Of a DNA stretch of 32,303 nucleotides, positions 17,458 through 26,140 are shown one piece after another. Under the pieces are notes generated by a model, which saw only the letters and a program-made list of their open reading frames with translations, had not been told where the DNA came from and searched no databases. The DNA comes from Caballeronia udeis (GTDB lineage Bacteria; Pseudomonadota; Gammaproteobacteria; Burkholderiales; Burkholderiaceae): assembly GCF_001544555.2 (NCBI RefSeq), contig NZ_FCOK02000099.1, forward strand, positions 1 through 32,303, in the 5' to 3' direction. How positions within the stretch are numbered: the stretch's first letter is position 1; each line of letters begins with the position of its first letter. The position numbers were made by a program, and so were the translations under genes.

Positions 17458-19077
17458 TCAAACCTCTGCGCTGCGGCCCTTCAGGGCGAACATGCCCTGA
17501 GGACGTTTCTGGATGAACAACACGATCAGCACGAGCACCGCGATCTTCGCGAGCACCGCGCCCCAGAAGGGCTCTATTGTCTTGCTGACAAGCCCGAGCC
17601 CAAAGCCACCGATCACCGTTCCAGCGAGTTGTCCGACCCCGCCGAGCACGACCGTCATGAATGAATCGATGATGTAGCTTTGCCCCAGATCCGGCCCGAT
17701 ATTGCCGATCTGCGAGAGCGCGCAGCCGCCCAGTCCCGCGATGCCCGCGCCGAACGCGAATGCATAGGAATCCACACGAGCCGTCTTCACGCCGACGCAC
17801 GCCGCCATGCGCCGGTTTTGCGTGACGGCGCGCACGAACAGGCCGAGGCGTGTCTTGGTGAGCACGACCCATGCAAGCAGGACGACCACCAGCGAGAAGC
17901 CGAGAATAGTCAGGCGGTTGTACGGCAGGATCAGGTTCTGCATGACGGAGACGCCGCCGCTCATCCACGATGGGTTCGTCACCTGTACGTTCTGCGCGCC
18001 GAAGATGGTGCGGGTTGCCTGGATCAGGATCAGGCTGATACCGAAGGTGGTCAGCAGCGTTTCGAGCGGCCGGCCGTAGAGATGTTTGAGCACCAGCCGC
18101 TCAAGCACGATACCGACCACCGCCGCCGCCGCAAACGACACCGGCACTGCAAACAGCGGATACCAGTTGAATGCGCCGGGTGCGTAATGCTGGACGAGGT
18201 TCTGGACCACGTACGTGGCGTACGCGCCGATCATTAAAAACTCGCCATGCGCCATGTTGATCACGCCGATCAAACCGTACGTGATCGCGAGGCCCAGTGC
18301 GGCGAGCAATAGCACGCTGCCGAGTGAAAGACCCGCGAAGATCGTGCCGACAATCTCGCCGCGCCGCTGAATCGAATTCAGTTCCTCGATACCCGCTTGG
18401 GCCGCTGCGCGTACGCGTGCATCGGGCTCGGCGAAGGTACCGTCCGCGTTCTTTACGACGATCGGGCGCAAGAGTTCGTTCATATCCAGGTCGTGGCGAG
18501 CCGCGACCAGTTGCACGGCTTCGAGGCGCTTGTTGGGATCGGTATCGTGAAGAGCCGTTGTGGCCCAGAGCGTATCGAGACGCTTCTTGAGTACCGGGTC
18601 GGTCTCCTTTGCGCGGGCTTTATCGACTAAAGGTTTGATCGACGGATCGGCGTTCTTCAACAATTCGTCGATAGCGGCGCGACGCACAGCAATATCCGGC
18701 GACGCCAGTTGCAAGCCCGACAACGCACCCGATACCTTCGAGCGCAGCAGATTGTTCAGCGTGACCGGTTGCGCATCGGGTGCTTCGACGGTCTTGTTCG
18801 TGAGCGGATCCTTGTTGCCGTCGTCGGTTTGGATCAGGACCTTGCCAGCGTCGGTGGCGACAAGCGAGCCGTCGGAGAGTGCGTTCAGCACGGCGATTGA
18901 AGGGGTATCGGCGTTCGCGATCAGCTTGTCGACGGCGGCAGACTTGGCGTCGAAGTCATCGGCCGCGAGCGGTGCGAGATCGTCCGCTGTAAGGGCCGCA
19001 AACGCGGCGAGCGGCATGCAGGCAATCAGGATTGCGCAGAGGCCACGGCGAGCGAAGCGAAGAATCGAATCAGTCAT
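17458..19077 (-). CDS. urtB: Urea ABC importer, permease UrtB with N-terminal extension
   Basis: This 539-aa permease has two parts. Residues 1-28 form a signal sequence, and about 29-240 form a helical, HEAT-like exported domain (IAVRRAAIDELLKNADPSIK, TDPVLKKRLDTLWATTALHD). From about 245 the LivH-type membrane domain begins (AALGLAITYGLIGVINMAHG, EFLMIGAYATYVVQ). The extension is characteristic of UrtB and distinguishes it from LivH. It probably faces the periplasm; its role is not established from sequence. It follows urtA after a 148-bp gap that carries a hairpin. Confidence 0.95.
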   Translation of the reverse strand: MTDSILRFARRGLCAILIACMPLAAFAALTADDLAPLAADDFDAKSAAVDKLIANADTPSIAVLNALSDGSLVATDAGKVLIQTDDGNKDPLTNKTVEAPDAQPVTLNNLLRSKVSGALSGLQLASPDIAVRRAAIDELLKNADPSIKPLVDKARAKETDPVLKKRLDTLWATTALHDTDPNKRLEAVQLVAARHDLDMNELLRPIVVKNADGTFAEPDARVRAAAQAGIEELNSIQRRGEIVGTIFAGLSLGSVLLLAALGLAITYGLIGVINMAHGEFLMIGAYATYVVQNLVQHYAPGAFNWYPLFAVPVSFAAAAVVGIVLERLVLKHLYGRPLETLLTTFGISLILIQATRTIFGAQNVQVTNPSWMSGGVSVMQNLILPYNRLTILGFSLVVVLLAWVVLTKTRLGLFVRAVTQNRRMAACVGVKTARVDSYAFAFGAGIAGLGGCALSQIGNIGPDLGQSYIIDSFMTVVLGGVGQLAGTVIGGFGLGLVSKTIEPFWGAVLAKIAVLVLIVLFIQKRPQGMFALKGRSAEV

Positions 19078-19141
19078 GAAGGGCCTGTCAGGTAGAGCGG
19101 AGTGCGGGGCGGCGTGTTGCGTGTGCCGCCCTGGACTCGTA

Positions 19142-19184
19142 CGAACCGCCGCTCTTGTTCTTGTGCTTCGAGCGCGGCGGTTCG
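19142..19184 (-). terminator. Intercistronic hairpin between urtA and urtB
   Basis: The arms CGAACCGCCGCTC (19142-19154) and GAGCGCGGCGGTTCG (19170-19184) can pair, leaving a loop of about 15 nt. No T-run follows on the minus strand, so it is not a classical terminator. It would fit a partial terminator or an mRNA-stabilising structure that keeps the binding protein transcript more abundant than the rest of the operon. Confidence 0.6.
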
Positions 19185-19225
19185 ATGTTTCAACGTTCGA
19201 ACTTACCGAGACGTAATACCGGCAC

Positions 19226-20527
19226 TTAAGCTACGCGACGGCGGCGCAGAAAGTCGGGAATCGAGCTGACCACATCCGGCTTGCTTTCGTTGCCCTGGAT
19301 GTACGGGCTCCACGGTTGCGCGCGAATAGCAGTCTTGGTGCGCCACACGACGTTGAACTGGCCGTCGGCACGCACTTCACCAATCATCACCGGCTTGTGC
19401 AAATGGTGGTTGCCGTCCATCTCTAGCGTAAAGCCCGACGGCGCCGCGAACTTCTGGCCGACCATTGCCACGCGGATCTTGTCGACATCCACGCTCTTCG
19501 CTTTTTCGGCTGCTTGTTTCCACATGTGGATGCCGACGAAGGTCGCTTCCATCGGGTCGTTCGTCACGCGCTTGTCGCCGCCCGGCAGGTTGTTCTTCTT
19601 CACCCAGTCGGCGAACATCGCCTTGAACTTCGTGTTCTCCGGGTTCTTCAGCGACATGAAGTAGTTCCATGCGGCGAGGTTGCCGACCAGCGGTTTTGTA
19701 TCGATACCGCGCAGTTCCTCTTCGCCCACCGAGAACGCGACCACGGGCACGTCGGTCGCCTTGAGCCCCTGGTTGCCGAGTTCCTTATAGAACGGCACGT
19801 TGGAATCGCCGTTCACCGTCGAGATCACGCAGGTCTTGCCGGCTTGCGAGAACGTCTTGATGTTCGCCACGATGGTTTGATAGTCCGCGTGGCCGAACGG
19901 CGTGTAGACCTCTTGAATGTCGTCGTCCTTCACGCCCTTCGAGTGCAGGAACGCGCGCAGGATCTTGTTCGTCGTGCGCGGATACACGTAGTCGGTGCCG
20001 AGCAGGAAGAAGCGCTTGGCGCCGCCGCCTTCCTTGCTCATCAGGTATTCGGTGGCGGGAATGGCTTGCTGGTTCGGCGCTGCGCCCGTGTAGAACACGT
20101 TGCGGGACATTTCCTCGCCTTCGTACTGCACCGGGTAGAAGAGCAGGCCGTTGAGTTCCTCGAACACCGGCAGCACCGATTTCCGCGAAACGGACGTCCA
20201 GCAGCCGAACGTCACCGCCACTTTGTCTTGCGAGATCAGTTGGCGGGCTTTTTCGGCGAAGAGCGGCCAGTTCGATGCCGGGTCGACGACAACCGGTTCG
20301 AGTTGACGGCCGAGCACACCGCCGCTTGCATTGATCTGGGCGATGGTCATCAGCGCAGTGTCTTTCAGCGACGTTTCCGAAATCGCCATGGTTCCGGAAA
20401 GTGAATGCAGGACGCCTACTTTGATCGGTCCTGTATCGGCGGCTTGCGCTTTTGAAATGGGCAATTGGCCCGCAATCGCGAGCGCGCCCGACATGGAGCC
20501 GAACTTCAGGAGACTGCGTCGTTTCAT
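19226..20527 (-). CDS. urtA: Urea ABC importer, periplasmic binding protein UrtA
   Basis: This 433-aa protein binds urea in the periplasm for UrtBCDE. The N-terminus KRRSLLKFGSMSG is a twin-arginine (Tat) type signal, ending near SKAQAA (residues 25-30). The mature part shows the UrtA pattern GPIKVGVLHSLSGTMAISE, ARQLISQDKVAVTFGCWTS, FYPVQYEGEEMSRNVFYTGA and WNYFMSLKNPENTKFKAMF. The length is typical of UrtA. The start has a good Shine-Dalgarno (AAGGGGA). It is preceded by a sigma-54 promoter candidate and an NtrC-like site. It is the first gene of the urea importer operon. Confidence 0.97.
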   Translation of the reverse strand: MKRRSLLKFGSMSGALAIAGQLPISKAQAADTGPIKVGVLHSLSGTMAISETSLKDTALMTIAQINASGGVLGRQLEPVVVDPASNWPLFAEKARQLISQDKVAVTFGCWTSVSRKSVLPVFEELNGLLFYPVQYEGEEMSRNVFYTGAAPNQQAIPATEYLMSKEGGGAKRFFLLGTDYVYPRTTNKILRAFLHSKGVKDDDIQEVYTPFGHADYQTIVANIKTFSQAGKTCVISTVNGDSNVPFYKELGNQGLKATDVPVVAFSVGEEELRGIDTKPLVGNLAAWNYFMSLKNPENTKFKAMFADWVKKNNLPGGDKRVTNDPMEATFVGIHMWKQAAEKAKSVDVDKIRVAMVGQKFAAPSGFTLEMDGNHHLHKPVMIGEVRADGQFNVVWRTKTAIRAQPWSPYIQGNESKPDVVSSIPDFLRRRRVA

Positions 20528-20612
20528 GTAATTCCCCTTGCCGATATGTTTGTTTGAGGCGGTGTCTGGTGGATTTTTTATATCGCTGACGGAGAGTCAG
20601 TGGGTAGGACAC

Positions 20613-20629
20613 TGCAAGGGGTATGCCAA
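20613..20629 (-). promoter_or_regulatory. Candidate sigma-54 (RpoN) promoter of urtA
   Basis: The minus strand reads TTGGCATACCCCTTGCA, matching the sigma-54 consensus TGGCAC-N5-TTGCA with GG and GC spaced by 10 bp and a single mismatch. It is about 86 bp before the urtA ATG. A second copy of the 12-bp block GCAAGGGGTATG (plus strand) lies at 20678-20689, but it lacks the GG element. An NtrC-like dyad is found 78-94 bp upstream. Confidence 0.72.
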
Positions 20630-20705
20630 TACGTGGTTTGTGCTGATGGATAGCGGGTTTGACGCTGGGAAAAGGCGGCAAGGGGTATGTAGGGGTTAAT
20701 GCGAA

Positions 20706-20722
20706 TGCATTTTTTTGGTGCA
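20706..20722 (-). promoter_or_regulatory. Candidate NtrC enhancer site before urtA
   Basis: The minus strand reads TGCACCAAAAAAATGCA, which matches the NtrC dyad TGCACCAAAATGGTGCA at 14 of 17 positions, with both outer TGCA halves intact. It lies about 80-95 bp upstream of the -24 element, a normal distance for an NtrC enhancer. This suggests induction of urea uptake under nitrogen limitation. Confidence 0.55.
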
Positions 20723-20966
20723 AGGAAGGGTGGAACGCCTTGTGGCGGTGCGTCAGGCGTGGGGGTGGAGCGTGGTGGCAGTTCTGATGGGGGTCTTGGG
20801 TCGCGGCGAGTAGCATTTCGTCACGAATTCCGGATTTTGTTCCGCGACGGAAGTTTCATTTTTTATTGCTTTGGCCTAAGGCCTTTATAGAACGGTACAA
20901 GTTGGATAGGTTAAGACAGCGTGAATTTGAGTAGTTAATCAGTCGCGCGCTGTCCTCGCTCAAGGT

Positions 20967-20992
20967 GCACCGAACACGAGTGGGTTCGGTGC
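20967..20992 (-). terminator. Hairpin downstream of the MFS gene
   Basis: Perfect 9-bp arms GCACCGAAC (20967-20975) and GTTCGGTGC (20984-20992) flank an 8-nt loop, about 22 bp after the MFS stop codon. It lacks a clear T-run on the minus strand, so it may be a Rho-dependent or weak terminator. Confidence 0.5.
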
Positions 20993-21013
20993 CTGACCAT
21001 GCCAGAAACATCT

Positions 21014-22333
21014 CTACCGGTTCACCACCCGCTTCGGCACACTCAGCGCGAGCAACCCACCCAGCACCATGAACGCGGCGAGCATATACATGCCGCTGGC
21101 ATTCGAAGCAGTCACTTGCTTCAACCATCCCACGAGATACGGGCTCAGAAACCCCGCCAGATTCCCCAGCGAGTTGATCATCGCAATCCCTGCCGCGGCA
21201 CCCGTTCCAGCGAGAAACGCCGTAGGCAAACTCCAGAACAGCGGCAGCGTAGTGAGAATGCCCATCGTAGCCAGGGTGAGGCCAAGCATGGCCATTGTCG
21301 TATTCGTCGACCACACCACAGACACCACCAGTCCCAACGCCCCTACAGCCGCGGGAATGGCGATATGCCACCTCCGCTCGCCTCTTTTGTCGGCACTGCG
21401 CGCAACGAGCAGCATGCCAATCACCGCCGCACCAAAGGGAATGGCGGACAACAAGCCGATGGTCAGCGCATCCGTCACCCCGGTCGCCTTGATAATGGTC
21501 GGCAGCCAGAAGCTCACGCCGTAAAGTCCCATCACGAACGAGAAGTAGATCAGGCTCATCAACCAGACCCGCCCGCTCTTCAGCACCTCGCGCACGGGCA
21601 TATCGACTTTCTCGACGTTGTCCTTAGCAATATTCCTCTCCAGCAACTCCCGCTCCTCCGCGGTAAGCCACTTAGCCTTCGCAATCCCATCGTCCATGAA
21701 GATGAACACGACGATCCCGACGACTATCGATGGAATGCCTTCCAGCAGGAACAGCCATTGCCACGCGTGCCAGCCGTTGACGCCATCGAAGTTCTTCATG
21801 ATCCAGCCGGACACCGGACCACCGATCAACCCCGATAACGCGATCGCCGTCATGAACAATGTCGTCATGCGTCCGCGCCGTTCCGCTGGAAACCAGTACG
21901 TGAGATAGAGAATGATGCCGGGGAAAAATCCCGCTTCGGCCACACCCAGAATGAAGCGCATCACATAGAACATGGTGGGCGTGGTGATGAACATCGTGAG
22001 GGCGGAAATGATGCCCCACGTGATCATGATCCGCGCGATCCATACGCGTGCGCCGACCTTGTGCAGGATGACGTTGCTGGGAATTTCGAAGATGAAATAA
22101 CCGAAGAAGAAGATGCCTGCGCCGAAGCCATAAACAGCATCGCTCAAACCAAGATCCGTCGACATCTGCAGCTTCGCGAAGCCCACGTTCACACGATCCA
22201 GATACGCCACCACGTAGCAGATCAGCAGCAACGGCGAGAGCCGCCACGCAACCTTGCGATACGTCGCCGCTTCGAACGCGGACGGAGGCGCGCCCGCGCC
22301 CGGTCGATGCAAGTCACCCGCAGTACTGGCCAT
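21014..22333 (-). CDS. MFS transporter, anion:cation symporter type
   Basis: This 439-aa major facilitator superfamily protein has about twelve hydrophobic segments. The N-terminal YRKVAWRLSPLLLICYVVAYLDRVNVGFA, with its DRVN motif, and LGVAEAGFFPGIILYLTYWF identify the ACS family. Members of that family take up organic acids and sugar acids such as tartrate, phthalate or galactonate. A central cytoplasmic loop follows the sixth segment (about 200-235). The ATG at 22333 has a good AGGAG Shine-Dalgarno. It is downstream of SDR and aldehyde dehydrogenase genes on the same strand, suggesting uptake of the substrate they oxidise. The substrate is not readable. Confidence 0.88.
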   Translation of the reverse strand: MASTAGDLHRPGAGAPPSAFEAATYRKVAWRLSPLLLICYVVAYLDRVNVGFAKLQMSTDLGLSDAVYGFGAGIFFFGYFIFEIPSNVILHKVGARVWIARIMITWGIISALTMFITTPTMFYVMRFILGVAEAGFFPGIILYLTYWFPAERRGRMTTLFMTAIALSGLIGGPVSGWIMKNFDGVNGWHAWQWLFLLEGIPSIVVGIVVFIFMDDGIAKAKWLTAEERELLERNIAKDNVEKVDMPVREVLKSGRVWLMSLIYFSFVMGLYGVSFWLPTIIKATGVTDALTIGLLSAIPFGAAVIGMLLVARSADKRGERRWHIAIPAAVGALGLVVSVVWSTNTTMAMLGLTLATMGILTTLPLFWSLPTAFLAGTGAAAGIAMINSLGNLAGFLSPYLVGWLKQVTASNASGMYMLAAFMVLGGLLALSVPKRVVNR

Positions 22334-22431
22334 TTTGTCTCCTGACTATTTTTATGGATGGAAAAACGTGCTGTTGGATTCTAGCTGCTCGCTATAACCG
22401 GCGACCGTTTGTTCTATTTGGGGAAAACACC

Positions 22432-22464
22432 GACAGAGGCGCATCCGGCGGATGCGCCTCTGTC
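22432..22464 (-). terminator. Strong hairpin after the SDR gene
   Basis: A perfect inverted repeat with 16-bp arms (GACAGAGGCGCATCCG and its complement) is centred at 22448 with an almost closed loop. On the minus strand it is followed by GGTGTTTTCC, a short T-run. It lies 8 bp after the SDR stop codon and is a probable terminator for the dehydrogenase genes, so the MFS gene may have its own promoter. Confidence 0.7.
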
Positions 22465-22471
22465 AAGCGCG

Positions 22472-23230
22472 TCAGACGCAGCGTCCGCCGTCCACTTCCA
22501 GCGCGACACCTGTTATGAATTCGGCGTCATCGGAGGCGAGATACAAAGCCGCGTTCGCAATATCCTGCGGGGTCGAAAGCCGTCCGAGCGGGATCGTCGC
22601 GAGGAACTTCTGGCGGTTCGCGGGCGTGTCTTCCATGCCCATGAACTCTGATAGCAAACCCGTTTCGCCCATCACCGGGTTGATGCAATTGACGCGTATG
22701 CGGTCTGGCCCAAGCTCAACAGCCAATGCCTTGCTCGCGATAATCACCGCTGCCTTGCTGCCGTTGTACCAAACCAGACCGGGCCGCGGCCGCACGCCTG
22801 CCGTCGATGCCACGTTGATGAACGACCCGCCGCCGACCTTACGGAAGTACGGCACGAATTGCGTGATGCTGAAGTACAGGCTTTTCACATTCACCGCATA
22901 AACGCGATCGAATTCCGCTTCGCTAATGTCCATCACGGGCTTGTTTCGATGCGTCGTGCCCGCGTTGTTCACCACGACCTGCACACTGCCGAAGTCTTCG
23001 ATGGCGGCATCGAAGAGCGTTTGCCAGTCGGCTTGTCTGGTCACATCCCCGGGTACTGCGATCGCCTTGCCGCCGCTCACGGCAATCTCGCTTGCCACGC
23101 GCTCGGCCGCCGCGCCGTTGATATCGTTCACCACGACGTTCGCGCCTTCGCGCGCAAATGTCTTCGCGATGCCTTCCCCGAATCCCGATCCGCCGCCGGT
23201 CACAATCGCGGTCTTGCCTTGTAGTCTCAT
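22472..23230 (-). CDS. SDR family oxidoreductase
   Basis: This 252-aa classical short-chain dehydrogenase has the cofactor motif TGGGSGFG (11-18), NNAG (88-91) and the catalytic set S142, Y155 and K159 (YNGSK). D36 in the VVNDI turn favours NAD(H). The ATG at 23230 (MRLQGKTAIVTGGG) has an AGGAG Shine-Dalgarno. The longer upstream frame overlaps the aldehyde dehydrogenase gene and is rejected. It lies 70 bp after that gene. It likely oxidises an alcohol group whose aldehyde is handled by the neighbour; the substrate is unknown. Confidence 0.88.
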   Translation of the reverse strand: MRLQGKTAIVTGGGSGFGEGIAKTFAREGANVVVNDINGAAAERVASEIAVSGGKAIAVPGDVTRQADWQTLFDAAIEDFGSVQVVVNNAGTTHRNKPVMDISEAEFDRVYAVNVKSLYFSITQFVPYFRKVGGGSFINVASTAGVRPRPGLVWYNGSKAAVIIASKALAVELGPDRIRVNCINPVMGETGLLSEFMGMEDTPANRQKFLATIPLGRLSTPQDIANAALYLASDDAEFITGVALEVDGGRCV

Positions 23231-23300
23231 GTCGTCTCCTGTGTCGACCAGAGTGGGCGCTTTAGCGCTTACTCTGGTCCCATGCAAAATGGTTGCTGTT

Positions 23301-24740
23301 TTAGCCGTGCTTGATGGCGATGGTTTTGAGCACCGTGAATCCATACAGCGCTTCGAAGCCTTTTTCGCGGCCGTGGCCCGAATGTTTGACGCCGCCAAAC
23401 GGTAGCTCTACGCCGCCGCCTGCGCCATAGTTGTTGATGAACACTTGCCCCGAACGCACCTTGCGGGCAATGCGCATCTGCCGGCCGCCATCGCGTGTCC
23501 AGATGCCCGCGACCAGCCCGAAGTCCGTGCCGTTGGCAAGCTTCAGCGCGTCGGCTTCGTCATCGAAAGGCATCGCGCAGAGCACCGGACCGAACACCTC
23601 CTCGCGTGCGAGACGGTGCGCCGGCGGGACATCGCGCAGGAGCGTCGGCGCCTGGTAAAAGCCCGCTTCGGGCGCTTCGGCAATCACTTCACCGTGGGCG
23701 GCCATCGCGATGCCGTCGTGTTGGGCATCGGAGAGAAAATCCCACACGCGCTGCTGCTGCTTTGCACTGATGAGCGGACCGCAATCCAGATCGAGCTTGC
23801 TCGGCCCGACCTTCAACGCGCTGAACGCTGCCGATAACCGCTCGAGCAACGGTTCATACGCCGATCGCTCGATCAGCACGCGACTGCCCGCCGAGCATGT
23901 CTGCCCCGCGTTTTGCACGATCGCCGAGACGAGCACGGGCAGGGCGGCATCGAAGTCGGCATCGGCGAAAACGATCTGCGGCGACTTGCCGCCTAGTTCG
24001 AGGGTGACCGGAACGTGGTTGTCGGCAGCCATCTTGACCACCGCCGCACCCGTTGCCGGCGATCCCGTGAACGAGATGTGATCAATCCCCGGATGCCGCG
24101 CGAGCGCCGCACCGGCTTCGTAGCCATACCCCGTGACGATGTTCAGCGCGCCTTCCGGCAAGCCTGCTTCGGCGGCGAGTTCGGCAATGCGCAGTATCGA
24201 CAAGCACGCGTCCTCCGCGGGCTTGACCACGCACGCGTTGCCGGCCGCGAGCGCCGCGCCGACGCTGCGCCCGAAGATTTGCAGCGGGTAATTCCACGGC
24301 ACGATATGCCCGGTTACGCCATGCGGTTCGCGGATCGTGAGGACAGTGAAGCCGTTTTGATAGGGCAGCGTTTCGCCGTGGAGCTTGTCGGCGGCGCCCG
24401 CGTAGAACTCGAAATAGCGGGCGATGCCGGCCGCGTCCGTATGGGCCTGCTTCAGGGGTTTGCCGGTGTCGCGTGCTTCGAGATGCGCCAGTTCGTCCTG
24501 ATGGGCAGCGATGATCATCGAAAGACGGTACAGCACGCGCCCGCGATCGGCAGCGCTCGCCTGGCCCCACGGACCCTCGTAAGCGCGCCGTGCAGCCTGG
24601 ACGGCGCGGTCGATATCGGCTGCATTGCCACGCCCGAGTTGCGCGAAGACCTGACCGTCGGAGGGATCGATAACGGGAATGGTCTCGTGGCTTGCCGTCG
24701 TTACCCACTGGTTGCCGATGAAATGCTTTGCCTCTTCCAT
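23301..24740 (-). CDS. NAD(P)-dependent aldehyde dehydrogenase
   Basis: This 479-aa ALDH-superfamily enzyme has the catalytic residues N150 (VPWNYP), E248 (LELGGKSP) and C282 (NAGQTCSAGSR). The Rossmann FTGSPATG and the C-terminal EVFGPVL and ELPFGGVKHSGHGREKG motifs are complete. It belongs to the broad betaine/vanillin/semialdehyde-type group. The ATG at 24740 has an AGGAG Shine-Dalgarno. It heads the cluster ALDH-SDR-MFS on the minus strand, divergent from ppa, and is probably part of a small catabolic pathway for an alcohol or sugar-derived compound. Confidence 0.9.
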   Translation of the reverse strand: MEEAKHFIGNQWVTTASHETIPVIDPSDGQVFAQLGRGNAADIDRAVQAARRAYEGPWGQASAADRGRVLYRLSMIIAAHQDELAHLEARDTGKPLKQAHTDAAGIARYFEFYAGAADKLHGETLPYQNGFTVLTIREPHGVTGHIVPWNYPLQIFGRSVGAALAAGNACVVKPAEDACLSILRIAELAAEAGLPEGALNIVTGYGYEAGAALARHPGIDHISFTGSPATGAAVVKMAADNHVPVTLELGGKSPQIVFADADFDAALPVLVSAIVQNAGQTCSAGSRVLIERSAYEPLLERLSAAFSALKVGPSKLDLDCGPLISAKQQQRVWDFLSDAQHDGIAMAAHGEVIAEAPEAGFYQAPTLLRDVPPAHRLAREEVFGPVLCAMPFDDEADALKLANGTDFGLVAGIWTRDGGRQMRIARKVRSGQVFINNYGAGGGVELPFGGVKHSGHGREKGFEALYGFTVLKTIAIKHG

Positions 24741-25080
24741 GCCTGACTCCTGTCTCCGTGGCTGTTTTCGGGGGTGAAGTACTATCGCTTGATTCGATTA
24801 CACGATGCCTCGTTTGCGTTCACTTGTGTTATCGATCACATTGGTGACAGCCTATTTTGCGCCGATTTCCCCGTGTACCGCTGACGCCGAGGCGCGCATC
24901 TCGATTGGCTATAATGACGCAATTGCGTTGTTTCATGGGCGAACGCTGCGCCTCGACGCCGCGTTGCAGTCAGGACATTCGCGCCTCACGTGTATTGTCG
25001 CAATGCAGCAAAGCGTGACGTTAGCGCCTACCGAATGCGTTTGTCTCCAACACCGAATTTCCACTTTGAAGAGAGTGCAT
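24741..25080. other. Divergent intergenic region before ppa
   Basis: This 340-bp gap separates the minus-strand ALDH gene from ppa. It stays open in the ppa frame from 24805 but reads like no known domain, so I treat it as untranslated. It contains the TATAAT element described separately. No RNA gene was recognised. Confidence 0.5.
24910..24915 (+). promoter_or_regulatory. Candidate -10 element of ppa
   Basis: A perfect TATAAT lies 165 bp before the ppa start, in the context GATTGGCTATAATGACGC. No convincing -35 box is found at 17 bp spacing. The leader between it and ppa would be about 160 nt. Confidence 0.45.
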
Positions 25081-25608
25081 ATGAGCTTTAACAACGTACC
25101 CGCAGGTAAGGATCTTCCGCAGGACTTCAACGTGATCATCGAGATCCCGGCGCAAAGCGATCCGGTGAAGTACGAAGCGGACAAGGAGATGGGCCTCCTC
25201 GTGGTCGACCGCTTCATTGGGACGGGCATGCGCTACCCGGCGAACTACGGTTTCATTCCGCAGACGCTTTCAGGCGACGGCGATCCGGTGGACGTGCTGG
25301 TGATCACGCCGTTCCCGCTGCTGGCAGGTTCGGTGGTTCGCGCACGTGCATTGGGCATGTTGCAGATGACGGATGAATCGGGTGTCGACGCGAAGCTGGT
25401 GGCGGTCGCTCACGACAAGATCTGCCCGATGACGGCGCATATGAAGACGGTGGACGACGTGCCCGAGTATCTGAAGGACCAGATCAAGCATTTCTTCGAG
25501 CACTACAAGGCGCTGGAGAAGGGCAAGTGGGTGAAGGTCGAAGGCTGGCAGGGCGTGGAAGCCGCCCACAAGGAAATCACTGACGGCGTGGCTAACTTCA
25601 AGAAGTAA
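25081..25608 (+). CDS. ppa: Inorganic pyrophosphatase (family I)
   Basis: This 175-aa soluble enzyme hydrolyses pyrophosphate to phosphate and keeps biosynthesis moving forward. Family I motifs are present: NVIIEIPAQSDPVKYEADKE, RYPANYGFIPQT, and the signature DGDPVDVLV with the metal-binding aspartates. The ATG at 25081 (MSFNNVPAGKDLPQ) has GAAGAGAG upstream; the longer frame is rejected because it lacks family resemblance. A classical terminator follows 30 bp after the stop. It marks the end of the conserved chromosome part of this window. Confidence 0.97.
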   Translation: MSFNNVPAGKDLPQDFNVIIEIPAQSDPVKYEADKEMGLLVVDRFIGTGMRYPANYGFIPQTLSGDGDPVDVLVITPFPLLAGSVVRARALGMLQMTDESGVDAKLVAVAHDKICPMTAHMKTVDDVPEYLKDQIKHFFEHYKALEKGKWVKVEGWQGVEAAHKEITDGVANFKK

Positions 25609-25637
25609 GGTTGGCGACTGATCGTTGAGATGTTGAA

Positions 25638-25681
25638 GACCGCCCGGTCTTGCCATGAGGCAGGACCAGGCGGTTTTTTTA
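25638..25681 (+). terminator. Rho-independent terminator of ppa
   Basis: A GC-rich stem of about 17 bp (ACCGCCCGGTCTTGCC pairing with GGCAGGACCAGGCGGT, with G-U pairs) has an ATGA loop and is followed by TTTTTTT at 25674-25680. It lies 30 bp after the ppa stop codon. Confidence 0.93.
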
Positions 25682-26140
25682 TGCTGGAAAATTGATGTTG
25701 CAGTGATCCACAGCGCTGCCAAGCCACCGCGTAAAAACACCCGCTCCTACCAAATTCCGAGTAATCAGAAAAGTACGATTTCCATATAACCGTTGCGTAA
25801 CTTACAACAATCCAGTTAGTAATTGAAATCTCTGTGTAAGGTTTCACGTTCGCCTCCAGATCAACAAGGAGGGGCGACCTTCCTGCGTTTCAAAACTGTC
25901 GATACTCCTGCTGCATATCCATGCTGGCTCTGATATCGCACACCCTGTCTTTTTTCGTAGCTGTTATTTCGTCTGAGAAAACCGAAAAAGGATACGTGGC
26001 TGAAGTCCGATGATTCCGCCGCGATCAACCGTCACGATTGACCTGCGACGGAGACTCCGGTGCCTTCCCGTTCGTGCTGGACAACGGGAAGGGGCGCGGC
26101 CGGAACGATACAAGCATGCGCATTTGAGGCAGGGAACATC
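25682..26140. other. AT-richer intergenic leader
   Basis: This is about 460 bp without a recognised gene and is less GC-rich than the segments on either side. It holds an inverted repeat described separately at 26063-26092. It marks the transition from core genes to the scarred accessory region. No clear promoter was found. Confidence 0.4.
26063..26092. repeat. Perfect 10-bp inverted repeat before the 188-aa gene
   Basis: The arms CCTTCCCGTT (26063-26072) and AACGGGAAGG (26083-26092) flank a 10-nt spacer, ending about 48 bp before the start codon of the next gene. It could be a leader hairpin or a repressor site. Confidence 0.6.

Larger units (their letters stand above)
20528..21013. other. 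Intergenic regulatory region upstream of urtA
   Basis: The 486-bp gap holds the urtA promoter and enhancer candidates (20613-20722) and, near its far end, the hairpin after the MFS gene. The rest is G/T-rich on the plus strand, and no gene or RNA was recognised in it. Confidence 0.6.

Noticed and set aside
19514..20404. 296-codon plus-strand open frame opposite urtA
   Set aside because: It is the shadow of a conserved binding protein, with no ribosome binding site or family motif.
24805..25080. N-terminal extension of ppa by 92 codons
   Set aside because: It crosses a perfect TATAAT, has no pyrophosphatase similarity, and the ATG at 25081 gives the normal protein with a Shine-Dalgarno.
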